A DNA stretch of 64,000 nt from Viscum album (lineage: Eukaryota; Streptophyta; Magnoliopsida; Santalales; Viscaceae), in contig OY728121.1 of assembly GCA_963277665.1 (NCBI GenBank), positions 961,966,097 to 962,030,096 of the forward strand. The letters run 5' to 3'. The position numbers and the translations under genes are program-made. This document shows, in pieces, positions 23,904 through 35,865 of this stretch; position 1 is the stretch's first letter, and the number at the start of each line of letters is the position of its first letter. The notes beneath the pieces were generated by a model. The model was given only the letters and a program-made list of their open reading frames with translations. It was not told where the DNA came from and searched no databases.

Positions 23904-24311
23904 TTAATCGTCATCTTCACCCGAAGGTTTCGATCTAGATACACCACCCTTATTTGGCAGGAGCATATTGTGAATGTTAGGCATCATACCTCCATTAGCA
24001 ATGGTAACATCACCGAGAAGATTTATAAGATCCTCATCATTCCGTACAGTGAGTTGAATGTGTCGCGGCATGATTTGATACTTCTTGTTATCCCTCACAA
24101 CGTTTCCTGCTAATTCCAGAACCTCGGAGGCAAGGTATTCGAGGACTGCAGAGAGAGAAACTGGAGCCCCAACACTGACCCGCTCAGCATATTTTCTTGC
24201 CTTAAGAAAATGAGCAATACATCCAACAGGAAACTGCAAACCTGCCTTGCTGCTTCGAGAATTATATTTCTTGGATGCTGTTGATCCCAGCGTTTTACCA
24301 CGCCCCGCCAT
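23904..24311 (-). CDS. H2A: Canonical-type histone H2A, divergent, intronless
   Basis: Core histone that pairs with H2B in the nucleosome. The frame has 135 codons and no intron. I start at [10 protein letters not shown] (24,311), the standard plant H2A N-terminus, not the in-frame ATG four codons upstream. Family landmarks in order: [13 protein letters not shown] (residues 18-30), AERV and [33 protein letters not shown] (acidic patch kept), [17 protein letters not shown], and a tail ending KPSGEDDD. There is no SQ(E/D)(F/Y) end (not H2A.X), no KSPKK tail (not H2A.W) and no H2A.Z features. About 20 positions depart from the usual plant sequence, including R-to-C and R-to-H in the GRIARFLK segment, AA to VV before RDNKK, and TR to YQ after it. 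The frame is open, but these changes at nearly invariant sites suggest relaxed constraint: either a retrocopy or a decaying gene. TATAAAT on the minus strand at 24,440-24,446 is a weak promoter candidate. No poly(A) remnant or target duplication was found. Confidence 0.85.
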   Translation of the reverse strand: MAGRGKTLGSTASKKYNSRSSKAGLQFPVGCIAHFLKARKYAERVSVGAPVSLSAVLEYLASEVLELAGNVVRDNKKYQIMPRHIQLTVRNDEDLINLLGDVTIANGGMMPNIHNMLLPNKGGVSRSKPSGEDDD

Positions 24312-24459
24312 TGCCAGGATCATGATACCTTTGTAAATGCAAAGATGATCCTCACGAGATGGGAGAAGATGAAATAATTTTAATCATGATATAAATACAA
24401 TATATATTAATTATATATGTATTTAGATCAATCCCTAAAATTTATAGATATAAAAATAA

Positions 24460-26470
24460 ATTATATTGATCATGGAGATGATAGACCATACATACGCATG
24501 AATTCTGTTTTCATTTTTTTAATGGATGAAAAAAATAAATATAAATATTAATTTACCATTAAAAATCATTATTATATAATATATATCATATATATTCATT
24601 AAATATATCTTTATTACCATCCATATCAAAATAAAATCAAAAAATGAATCATATTGCTTCGTGGAGGTGGTGGTACACACGTACACACATGCGACATTAT
24701 AATTTTCTAACGGATGAGAAGGTAATAAGAAAGAAATTATATGATAATTATACAAGTATAATTATTTAATAAATATAATAAATATACATTAAATCCATTA
24801 TTACATCCATCCATGAGAGGTGGTGATGAAAAACGAATTACATTGATTCATGAGGTGGTAGTCCGTTGTACACACGAGCAATGGTTTTGTTTCCCATTTG
24901 ATGGATAAGGAGATGGATAAATATTATAAAATACAAATAATAACATATCGGTATATGTTATATATAAGTGTTATTATATTGTGATTTTTAAGACATAATT
25001 GAAGGTGGTAAAAGAAAAAGTAAAAAGAAAGATCTTGGTGAAGATGATTACCTATACTTAGAAAATCCACCTTTAATCTTTTTAAAAACCATAGGGTTGG
25101 TATTTTTGGAAGACTATTAGTTCTAATATGTGTTTAAGTATTTTAGTGGGGTATATTTTTATAATTTTTTTTATTTAAATGGCTTAAGAGTTGAAAATAA
25201 GTGATGAGAGGATTTTCCCTTTTATAATCGATGTGAGTGGTACACTTGTAATTTTCAATGTTTTAAAATAAAGTCAAGTCAATTTCTTTGAAAAAATGTT
25301 AAAAAATGGATTATATTAAAAGTTTATAAGGGTAAGGTTAAAATAAAAAAAAATTATGTTTTAGTAAATTTTTAGGTAGTTTTAACCCTTAACTTTTTAG
25401 TTTAACCCCTCGGTAAACCTCTTTTAACCTTAACTACGGTAACAAATTTTTACTATTTTTACTATTTCTTATGAAAAAACTAAGGTAAAATTATTAAATA
25501 AAATTAATTATTATTATTATAAAAATTAAATCCATTTAATCAAATTAAATTCACAAAATTTGGATAATTTTATTTAAAATTATACCCGTAAATATGATGA
25601 CAAGTGTCTTTTCAAAGAAAAAGTTTTCCAAAGTGGAAAATGTTTTTATATAAAAAATAAAATTTTTTTTATAAAAATGAACTAAATTATATTAATAATA
25701 ATATAATTTAACTAATTTTAATTTTAAAACTATTTTAAAACAAAATTAAACTTGGTAAATTCCTTAAACAAAAATATTTTTTTTAATAAAAATCAGCATT
25801 TTTTACCATTCATCGAAAAGTTATCCTTTTTATAAAATTATCAAAAATTCACTCTAATATAATTTTAACATGTTGATTTTAGAAATATTATTATTATTTT
25901 AAATAAACTTTCTAAAAGTGTCAGAATTCAATTTTAAAAGTGTGGAAAATGTGACGAAACAACTTTTTAGAAGAATACAAATTTTAAGCATAAAACTGGA
26001 TTTATTCTTATCCCATGCATAGAAAAAATATTATATGGACGATAAAAACTTTTATTTAATATATAATATGTATATATATATATATTTCATTAAAATAATT
26101 CACCAATAATTATTAACTTAATTTACTAAAAAAACACATTGCATTCTTAAAAACAATTTTTCAAAAAACATTTCTTTTACTTTTAAATGAGTTTTATTTC
26201 TATTTATAATCAATTGATAGCCAATGAGTTTATTTTATACATGTGTAACCATATAATTTTTTTATTTTAGTTATTACTATTCATACCCACTAAATTAACG
26301 ACTAGGTTATAACAATATACTATATTACGACCCATTTAGACTAGGGTTTATGAGTATCACATGCAATAAAAAAGATTATTTAAAAAAATATATATCATAA
26401 AATATCAAGGCGCTACATGGTGCATGTTGGTTCTAATATTTACTCACAAAAGCATTAATCTTATTTTTTT
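24460..26470. other. AT-rich stretch with no recognisable gene
   Basis: Runs of A and T, short ATTATT tracts and no believable open frame. The minus-strand frame at 24,519-24,755 is low-complexity. Since a family D LTR end is recognisable at 26,480-26,930, at least part of this region is probably the decayed body of that LTR. No start terminus was found. Confidence 0.4.
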
Positions 26471-26479
26471 TTCACATTT

Positions 26480-26930
26480 TTATGAGAGTTCTTAAAAAGG
26501 ATCTTGTTGAGTATACATGTTATACACACCTGTATATATATATATATATATATCAGGTGATCAAGAGGGCTTGGGTGGATGAGATGGATCATATGATCTT
26601 GGAGTGGAAAGTTTTTGTTGGTGTATATTATTAGGAGTTATTTTAGATTTTATTTTATATATTTATTTTTTATGACATGAAATTCATTATTGTATTTATT
26701 TCTTTGGGATCTTTGTTTACTTATAAGATTTGTTGTTTATTAGTGATTTTCATTTTATCTATTTTCTTTAACTTATATGTTAGGGTAATTTCTCCCATTG
26801 TTCGTTTTATAAACTTAGTGTTTGTTTCCAACCTAGGGCCTTTTATAGATGGGCGTTCGGGTTAAATAATTCTCTTGATTTCTGGTCCAAGAGGTGGCCT
26901 GAGAGGGTTACTAGTGGAGGGGGGGGGGGA
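26480..26930 (+). repeat. 3' part of a gypsy family D-type LTR
   Basis: TTGAGTATACATGTTATACACACC (in two phrases from about 26,507) compares with TGAGTATACTTATATTCTCACC at about 46,638 in the family D LTR. CCAACCTAGGGCC at about 26,829 followed by GGTGGCCTGAGAGGG compares with CCAACCTGAGGCC at about 46,961. The segment ends at a run of 11 G (26,919-26,929), where family D has GGAGGGAGGGGG just before its TGTGACA end. No primer-binding site follows. Confidence 0.52.
26527..26559. repeat. CACCTG-(TA)n-CAGGTG inverted repeat
   Basis: CACCTG (26,527-26,532), a 21-base alternating TA tract and CAGGTG (26,554-26,559) form a dyad that could extrude as a cruciform or fold as a hairpin. It is a simple-sequence feature inside an LTR fragment. 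Confidence 0.8.
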
Positions 26931-27722
26931 TTTTCATGAATCATTTCAGGTACATGTAATTAGTAATATTTTATTTAACATTGTTTTTATTATTAAAATT
27001 GATTCAAAATTGTTAATTTATCAAATAATAAAGGAGTTTTGAAAATAAATAGTGTGCATAAAAAAACACACCCTTACCATAAATCAATGATGGGGTATGC
27101 TTCAATTGAAAAAATGGATTGTATTTTAAATCTAAAGTAAAAGTTTTATGTGATATGAAACAATAACATAATTATGTTACTTTATTTATATGGAGATAGA
27201 TGAATAAAAATCTAAATCCCCTTCTATATAATTACACTTTTTATGGAAGGAGACTTGTGTAAATAAAAGAGTATAAATTATAGAAGAAAACACACAAAAA
27301 GTATAGGAATCATGCATATGTATGACATAATAGTGATTTGTTATGATTTATTACAATATTAAATAAAAATACCAATTTATCTTTTTATACTTTTTATATA
27401 GTTTAGACACAAGAATCATCACCGATTGTACAATAAGAATGGATACTTACAGTATATTTGAAGCAACTAGAACAATATATCCCCATTAAAGTTGAATGTT
27501 TTAGAGTGTCTCGTTAAGCATATTTTGAGAAAGAAAAGTAGCAGGGGTGAAAATGAGAAAATTAAAGGCCTGCAGGAACAAATAGATACCCTAAAATAAA
27601 TTATTATCCAATCTGATTTGATGGACTATTATATGAAAAGGGGTCACAGAGAACCAACAATAGAAAAAACATGACTTGAAGAGCCACACCCATGAGCTTT
27701 AAGGTTAGTTATTACCCACAAT

Positions 27723-30700
27723 TGTAACATCCCATACTCTAGAAACCCAAATTCAGTAATTATATTAAATTATTGGTATATAATACAAGATTGACCGCAA
27801 GATCCAACATATTAGTATTCTAAATGTGAAAAAATAATATACATCATGAACACATTGTGAGGACATAATTATCAATTTAATTATATACTTGAAAATTACA
27901 CATAGTTATCCTCTAGGTTTCCTGGGGAAAGGAAAACAAATAAGTGTGAGATCAAATGATTAGTAACGAGTATCACACATTGAAAGCTATAATAATATAA
28001 GCATGGAATAAGTGATATGGAATGAGTAAATAAACAACATGAAGCCATAATTAACTAAAACTGAGGGCATTATATATCTATAAAAATAAATTAAAACATG
28101 GATAATAATAATCATTGATCTCATACTGATGGAATGCATAATACCAGATGTAAAAACATGATATTATGGTCTTTATCCAAGAACCTATCCTATTATGGGA
28201 AGAGGTATACACCAAAACCAAACCTATTTTGTCTAATGAGTCCTGTCGATGCATCAAGGGGATATATAATCCCAAGCCCCACCCATTATCTTCTTAAGAC
28301 CAATTCATTCACTATAAGAGTCATTAAGACATTTCATTAAATTAATAAGGAACCACTTTCTAAATAAAAACATGGCTATTCATATAATGAGAAATATTGA
28401 AATTAAATAATTACCTATTCAATAAAATGTGGATGTCTAGGATAATATCCCTTAATCAACTTAAAAGATATTAGGTATCGTCAAAGTAACATGAAATACC
28501 CTTATGAAAGAAATATAGTGGTGAGGGTACTTTCAATGTGACAGGTTATCCATGGAAGATAGTAATTGGGTATAATATTATTCATTGGTAGGAGACCAAG
28601 GTAATGGTAGGTAGAATATTTCATCATTATTTATTAAAATCATGTGAATATTCTAAATCATATCCCTAGAGAGTTTCTATCTAGGAGTTTACTCTTTGGC
28701 CCACTCATCGTGCATCATGGTGATGATTGAGTAAATCTTCAACCAACCCTTTTCATGGTGATTAACCTTAGGTGAATTTTTTCCACAACCACATACAATT
28801 GATAGTATATAGATAAGAATGTATTTTATATGAAATTACACACACTTTTACTTTATAAAAACATATGATTTTTTTCTACCATGGAAAATATTGAGTTTTA
28901 CAACGGCTTTGGTAACTCTTGAATTAAAAGAATATGAGGGAGAGATAAAAATATAGACTTTTAAATACATTAAATTTTATGATTAATATGGATTTAATTA
29001 AAAGAATATAAGGGAGAGATAACAATATAGACATTTAAATACCGTAAATTTTATGATTAATATGGGAAAAAAATATTCCATGGAAATATATACACCACAC
29101 AAAAGAAAATAGGTTGTGAATATAACATGAGACCTAAAGAATGAAAATTGAGATGAAAAAACCCCACTAATGGATTGGGTAGTAATTAAATCAAAACCCC
29201 TTAAATATATGGATTAAAATAAATCTATAAAAAACCATTATTAAATTAATATCATGATATAACATCTCAAATAGGTAGTATATACACAATATAATGGAAA
29301 TTAGGTGCATAATACAAAATATGTCTCAAAAAGAGGAATTTGAGAAGGAAAATGCTTACCTATTTCCCCACTACCTTGAACATAATTTAACCTAATATAT
29401 AATAAGCATGGATATATTAAAAACTTAATTCATTACCTTAATCATATACATTTTCATTTATAATCTTTATAAATTTTCATTCTCTATATGAAGCCTACCT
29501 ATTTTTTACATTGGGGGTTTATTGTTTTGATTGTATGTACTAGTTTCATAATGGCGGTGTCTATATTCATTATTATTCAAAAATTATTTATTACTAGGTC
29601 ATTAAAGTTATTATAAGGGATCATTTATAAATATTTATGATTTTTCAATTTGTATTCATGAGGGTTTTTGTCTTTATCCTTGAAGATGGAATCGATAACA
29701 AACATGTTTCAGTGATTCTTGAAGATTGAAGGGTGTTTTCTTAATTAAAGAATTAAATATTGATATAAAATATCCAAAGTAAAAAAATACTTATTTATAA
29801 ATTTATATTATATGATAACCATAATTATGTTTCTATAGTCATTCATTATATAAATTCATAGTATTGTTTAAGTATGTGGTTAAATCGACCCAAACATGAA
29901 CATACCCTGATTTAATGAATGATCATGAGGTCTTTTTTTTTGTAATATCATTATAATAGAATAATTATGATATTATTTAGTTTTTATTAGTGTGATATAT
30001 CATAATTTTAAGTAATTATAATAATAATTAATGTATATGAAAATATTACACAATTTTAAAAAAATATTATCCTCATAGTACAATTATTTTAAACAATTAA
30101 ATTAACAATGATCATTTATTTATCAAATAATTAATATGTTATCCATTTTTTATACCAAAAACTTAATTATATCATAAAAAAACATTTATCTATTAATACC
30201 ATCCTTATATCCATTATTGTAAGACAGTAAAAGAAAAAGAAACATGTTGTGTTGTTGAACTGGTAATCCTCTCAATGCACGAATGTTGATTTCTTTTTTC
30301 TTAAGGGAAATGGGAAAGGTGGTTAGTGTTTTTTTCCATAATATAAAAAAATTAAGTATAATATAAATGATTAATTAATAATTTAATATTAGGAAAAATA
30401 AATTCAAAATGGAAAGATAAAAAGAAAATATGTTAGCAAAAATATTGAACTTACATTGAGAAATTTGGGTTTCTCTTGGGGAACACCTTGGAAAGGAAGG
30501 GTTTAAGATAATCTATTATGACCAGAATATTATGAGAGTTAAAGGAGATTATATGGGAAGGAAATTTGGAAGTTCTTTAGGGGGGAAATTTTTTTAGGGT
30601 GTTATTTAAGGGGTGATTTTAGGTTCCTTTTATAATTTGTGAGAATGATATTTTTGTAAAAATTTCAACTTAATATAAAGGGAGAACATGTTAAACATGT

Positions 30701-31380
30701 CCTGGGGCTTTAAAAATAGTAAATAATTTAGTTTAGGGTTATATAAGGTTAATAATATCTAAATAAATTAATTTTAGACATGTTTTCATCAAGTTTTAAT
30801 CCGTTTAACCCATGAATTATTACATTTACCATTTCTGCTTTTATCACAGTAACTAGTTTTTACCTTAGGTAACTTAATATTTATACCTAAAAAAAATTGG
30901 TACTTATTAGATAATTTGGACCCAATGATTTTAAATTTTAAATCCATTTTTCTGATTCAATATATATAAGCATTAAAAATTAATATTAATACAACAAATG
31001 TATAATATATTAAAATATTTTTTGAGAAAAATATTACTCGAGTTATAAAATAACAATCATATTTTTATAAAATATAAGAAATAATTTAAAATTAATAATT
31101 TAAATCATAAATTAAATACATTTTTAAATAAAATGGTTTCATAAATTTTTAATTGATTCTTATATAGTAATAATGGCATAAAAGTCACAATATTAGTAAA
31201 AGTAGTAAATATCATTATTTACCTAAAAAAATTTTGTTAGGAAAAAAATTTATATCAACCTAATATATTTATTAAGAATTAGAAAATGATTTTTTTAGAA
31301 AAAAATTCTAATATTAATAAATTAAAATTTTAAATATACTCATGAATAAAATTTATTTAGAGTTCGCATCATGTATTTCA
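27723..31380 (-). repeat. 3' LTR of gypsy family B
   Basis: About 3.7 kb from TGTAACATCCCATACTC to ATGTATTTCA, directly abutting the polypurine tract of the element at 31,383-31,392. In coding orientation it ends GGGATGTTACA, the same type of end as families C and A. The length is generous and may include later insertions. It holds a 70 bp tandem duplication (28,922-29,065). A frame at 28,134-28,340 on the plus strand and 28,078-28,275 on the minus strand overlap each other and have no domain. A second, identifiable copy of this LTR was not found on the other side of the element. Confidence 0.65.
28922..29065. repeat. 70 bp tandem duplication inside LTR B
   Basis: Copies at 28,922-28,991 and 28,996-29,065, separated by four bases (period 74). 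Each starts AATTAAAAGAATAT and ends TTTTATGATTAATATGG. They differ at about six positions. Confidence 0.85.
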
Positions 31381-31382
31381 TT

Positions 31383-31392
31383 CTCCCCCCTT
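31383..31392 (-). other. Polypurine tract of gypsy B
   Basis: On the minus strand AAGGGGGGAG, two bases inside the LTR terminus at 31,380. It is the expected primer for plus-strand DNA synthesis and fixes the LTR boundary. Confidence 0.65.
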
Positions 31393-31483
31393 AAATAATT
31401 TCATCCTCAAAATTGGCGTATATATTTGCTATTGAAAAATGTGTACATTATTTCCTCAAGGCTAATTTAGGATCCCAAGTTTC

Positions 31484-33006
31484 CTATTCTACTTTATGAT
31501 TTCTCCAAAGGACTTTCACTAATTGATTTGTTCGATTTTGCAACACTTTCTCTCTAGTGTCATGAATTTCGACTTGTTCTCCGTTATTGAAAAAATCATG
31601 CTTTATTTCTATTCCATTATATGTGAGAACATGTGTTGGATCTAGAAAATATTTCCTCAGTAATGAATCATGGAATACACTGTGTACTTTAAAATGGTTG
31701 GGAGGTATATCCAATTGGTAAGCTACAACCACAATTATTTCTATCATTTTAAAAGTCCCAATGTACCTAGGGATCAACTTCACCTTTTTACCAAATCATA
31801 CAACTCTATTACATGGTGAAACCTTAAAGAATACATGATTTCAAACTTCAAATTCCAAGTCTTTCATTCAATTATCAACATAGATCTTTTTTATACTTTG
31901 ATATACATTAATATCATTCTGAATAGTTTATACTTTAACAGTCATATCTTCTATAATCTATGGGCCAACTAACTTTCTTTATCCAACTTTATCCTAACAG
32001 GTTAGAGTATGAAACATCTTCCCATACAATGATTCATACAGTTCTATCTAGATTCTCTAATGAAAGATATTATTATATTAAAATTCCACCAAAGTTAGAT
32101 AGTTATAACACAAACCTTGGAAGTCAAGATACCCTGATCTCATAATGTATTCTATAGTTTGGATAGTCCTTTCCGACTTTCCATTAGTCTGGAGAAGATA
32201 GGCGATGCTTAAACGTAACTTAGTCTTAAGATCCATTTGAATAATATTCCAATTTTTTTTATGTGAAATGAGGTTCATGATAATATTTAATTGATACATG
32301 TTCCCCATGAATCTTTATGATTTCATTTATATAGATCGGGTCACGGTTCTCAATAGGTGGATCTTATTTTATCACTAAGAAATGATTAAACATTGTAAGA
32401 TGATCAATGACAACTCATAAAACATCATTATTCATTGAATTCTTTGGGAGTCCAGTGAAAATTTCTATTGTAATATTATCCTACTTCCATACAGGTATAG
32501 GTAGAGGTTGCATGACTCCCTAAGGATGCTATCTTTATGATTTTACCTATAAACATACTAAGCATCTAGACACATAGTCAAAAGTTTATTTCTTAATACC
32601 ATTACACTAGTAATATTCTCTTAAATACCTATACATATTTTTTATATTAGGGTGTACAGAGAAATTTGAGCTATGTGATTCATCTAGTAGTTCTTTTTTT
32701 CAAATATCGTATGGATGAAACACATAACCTCTTCCCAAACTTCATCACTCTATCTCTATAGATGAAGTCTATTAATTTCCCATCATTCAATACCTTAATA
32801 TTACTTTGTAAGTTCTCATAATCCCACTGGGACTTCTCTATCTTATCAAGTAAGGTTGGTTTATCAATTTCATGGAAAATTAAACACGAACCCCCTTTAT
32901 TAAAAATCACCATATCCATCATTACTATATCCTTATACATAGGATACTTGTTAATACTCATCATAGTTAGAACTCCATGGAACCTCTTACACAATGTATC
33001 AAACAC
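31484..33006 (-). pseudogene. Gypsy B integrase, in several frames
   Basis: The HHCC finger keeps CLVC (C codons at 32,553-32,564), followed by MQPLPIPVWK and ITIEIFTGLPKN, where the family has D for the E at 32,463-32,465 (first catalytic aspartate replaced). WVVIDHLT and IKIHGEHVS follow. The family motif SDRDPRFT is degraded to YYHEPHFT, so the second aspartate is lost. The frame 32,078-32,308 carries LLQTNGKSERTIQTIE, keeping the catalytic Glu region. The C-terminal frame 31,484-31,783 reads PRYIGTFKMIE, AYQLDIPPN, VHSVFHDSLLRKYFLDPTHV and VLWRNHKVE. Two of three catalytic acids are altered, so it is dead. Confidence 0.86.
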
Positions 33007-33227
33007 CTTGTTTACCTTTATAGGGTGGTAGTGTATTGATAAATTGTAGTCTTTGAGTAGTTACAACCATCTTTTTTACTTCATGTTGAGCTCCTTATAA
33101 GAGAAGATATACTTCAAAATTTTGTAGTCCATATATATATATCACAAATTTCAATATAGAGGTAGTGTATCCATATTTTCAAAGAAAATATTTTGGATTA
33201 TTATTCAAGGTCATGATTTGGATAGTT

Positions 33228-33518
33228 CTATTCATAGATTTTCAATTTCCTTGATATATATGCAATAACACCATCATTATGCATAAGGATACAACCAAGT
33301 CCTTTCTTCGATGCATCACAATATATTACAAATCCATACTTACCTAATGGTAAAGTTAATACTAGTTTATTAATCATAATCCCCTTCATCTCTTCAAAAC
33401 ATTCCTCACATTTCCTTAACCATGTGAATTTAACGCCTTTATGTGTTAAATTGGTTAAAGGATAGGAAAACCATGAAAAATATTTAACATACCACTGATA
33501 ATAATACACTAAACCCAA
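33228..33518 (-). pseudogene. Gypsy B RNase H, N-terminal part
   Basis: 96-codon frame starting at the RT-RNase H junction: LVYYYQWYVKYFS (family LAGYYRRFVEGFS), PLTNLTHKGVKFTW, CEECFEEMK, LTLPLGKYGFVIYCDASKKG (catalytic D of Y-x-DAS kept), LGCILMHNDGVIAY and SRKLKIYE. The following segment (E-K-x-x-x-A-I and TDH motifs) lies below 33,228 and is decayed. The distance from the RT block is about what the family shows. Confidence 0.88.
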
Positions 33519-33679
33519 GAAACTTTAGATATTATTTATGTTCATTAGTGTGGGAAATTATTTTACTATATTTTCTTTTGAAGGATCAAAAAATATTTTA
33601 TCCTTGAAGGTAATATAGCCATGAATTTCCCATATAATTCCTTTTTTATGAGGTTATTAATAATTATTTATATATGACA

Positions 33680-34114
33680 CTAATTATCCTCACAAATCTT
33701 AAAGTAAATGAAGATATCATCAATGAATACCACCAAAAATTTATTAAGGTAATCCTTGGGCACTCTATTAATCAGAACCATAATGATAGAAGGTGAATTA
33801 GTTAGTCCAAAATGCATTACTGTAAACTCATTATTTCCATACCTTGTTTGGAATTCCATATTAAGTATATTATCATTCTTCACCCTTATTTTATGATAAC
33901 CATAGCAAAGATCAATCATTAAAAAATATCGGTCTCTTTGAATTTTATAAAATAAGTCATAAATGTGTGGTAAAGTATAATTATTCTTTATAGTAATGGA
34001 ATTTATCTCCTGATAATCAATTAATATTCTCATAGACCCATCTTTATTTTTCATTAATAAAATAGGGTCTCCCCAGGGTGAAACACCAGGGCATATAAAT
34101 CCTTTATCACACAA
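33680..34114 (-). pseudogene. Gypsy B reverse transcriptase core
   Basis: 144-codon open frame covering [44 protein letters not shown] (family LCIDYRELNKVTIKNRY), [42 protein letters not shown], then [10 protein letters not shown] with FIDD at 33,716-33,727. Both catalytic aspartates are intact, the only RT in this window for which that is true. The frame ends just past the catalytic box, and the thumb continues in another frame toward 33,540. Confidence 0.9.
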
Positions 34115-34479
34115 CTCCTAAAACTGTTTATTCAACCCCACCAACTCCATTTGTTCCATTCTATAGGGAGTTTTAGGTATATATATTTCATTATAAATGA
34201 GTTCAATGAAGAAATCAACTTCATTCTCTGGTGGATGATTAGGTAATTCCTTTGAAAAATCATCAATGAATTTTTATACTATAGGTACATCCTCTATTTT
34301 TAGGATATCTTCCTTATCCATGGATCATGCTTTATCTTACTCTATTCCCATAATTTCATTAAGGATAGCTACTAGGGGATTATCAAAAAATAATTTAGAT
34401 GATGATGTTTTCCCTATAAAGACAACAGATTCTACCTCACCTTCATGAATCATAATCTCCTTCTCTTAGTAATAAATTT

Positions 34480-35865
34480 TTTCATTATAATTTGAATGAC
34501 AATCTATACAAGGATCATATCAAAGTGAACCATAGAAATAATAACTAGGTTTTCAAATTGGGTACTCCCCTGAAATATAATTGGAATGATATGAAACATA
34601 TTTATTGTAATAATATTTCAACTCAATGTCTTAATTTATAACTCCCTTACAAGGGTTCTAGGGAAATATATAATGTTCTCGGAAAACATGGAAGATATAA
34701 AAATGTGTGGGGATCCAAAATCAAATAAAAAATTAGATAATTTTGATTCTATTATCAAATTATATTTCACTATGTCCTTGGGAAATTCTAATTTATATGT
34801 GGTAATTGAATAAGCTTGAACTTTATCCCTTGGACTTTTCTGTGGTAAATTCCCTTGACATGTGGGGCATTGGTTTTCATAATGTCCCTTATACTTATAA
34901 TTAAATCATTGAATATAAAAAAATTATGACTTTACCATTAATTTATGATATTGATAAACATTTTATATACACTTATAAAAAACTATTATTCCCTCACTTA
35001 AATGAAGAAAGTGTTTCTTCCCACATTTATAACATGTGAGAAATATCACCCTTCATTTTCCCCTTTTCTTCCTTATTATTCCCATGATGCACAACCAACC
35101 TCTTCTCCTCCTAATTTACTTTGGATACATACATATTGGATAACTCATTTTCTATCTTAATGGAACATTAGACTATATCTTTATATGAAGAGAAGGTATA
35201 AGAGATCAACACCCTTTGAAGGCTCTACTTTAACCCCTCAAAGAAATGATCAATCTTACTTTTTTGGTCTATATACATAGTATGCAACATGCCTAGATAA
35301 CCTTAAAAAGTTATGAATATACTGAGAAACATTTTACTCCTAATTTTTTATAAGATTTAGGAATTTCATTTCTAGTTCAACTCATTTTTCATGATTAAAT
35401 TACTTTTCATATTATACCTCCTTGAAAGTTCCCTATTCCATGTGCTTTATCTCATCTTCCTCTTTTTTTTTGGATTAGTGACAACCATTGGTGTGAATAT
35501 CCCTTAAAATAATATACCTCAATGAGGGATTTTTTTACTTTTCACTACTTCTCAAAGAAAGTTTAACACTTAGTTTCTTATCCCCAATGATGATATGGAT
35601 GTTAAAACGGTCAAACATGATATTTTAACTTTCATAACATGGTTGTTTAATCATACAATGTTACATGAAGATAATATGCTATGTCCTTTATATTTTTGTT
35701 TTAAAATGAAAATCCTTTAAAAATTAATGAAAAAGGTTTGAAATGAGGTATTCTATTATAAAAAAGAAAAATAAGGGGTAAAATAAGGTTAAATCAAAAC
35801 AATCTTGTGAATTAACTAAGAAATCATATAGACCATCGAGAGTACCTTTACCCCACCAATACCAC
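34480..35865 (-). pseudogene. Gypsy B protease and gag, decayed
   Basis: The protease site reads FLFDFGSPHIF, with the catalytic Asp at 34,720-34,722 (family D-(S/T)-G; here D-F-G). Gag ends in a broken zinc knuckle at about 34,870-34,930 with GHYENQCP (family GHxxxxC) and a further C-x-K-C-like remnant near 35,020. The gag body to 35,800 contains only scattered similarity. A possible primer-binding site is noted at about 35,858-35,865 (minus GTGGTATTGG), poor in its 3' half. Confidence 0.65.

Larger units (their letters stand above)
31381..35865 (-). mobile_element. Ty3/gypsy relic, family B internal region
   Basis: Minus-strand order from the right: gag with a zinc-knuckle remnant (about 34,870-34,930), protease (34,714-34,740), RT (33,680-34,114), RNase H (33,228-33,518) and integrase (31,484-33,006), followed by a polypurine tract and the LTR at 31,380. 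This is the best preserved gypsy pol in the window: several domains are open for 70-140 codons and the RT keeps FIDD. Frameshifts and stops between domains rule out a working polyprotein. Confidence 0.87.

Noticed and set aside
23904..24311. H2A frame as a variant H2A.X, H2A.W or H2A.Z
   Set aside because: The C-terminus ends in an acidic DDD stretch with no SQEF, no SPKK-type motif and no H2A.Z-specific changes; the N-terminus is of the canonical MAGRGK type.
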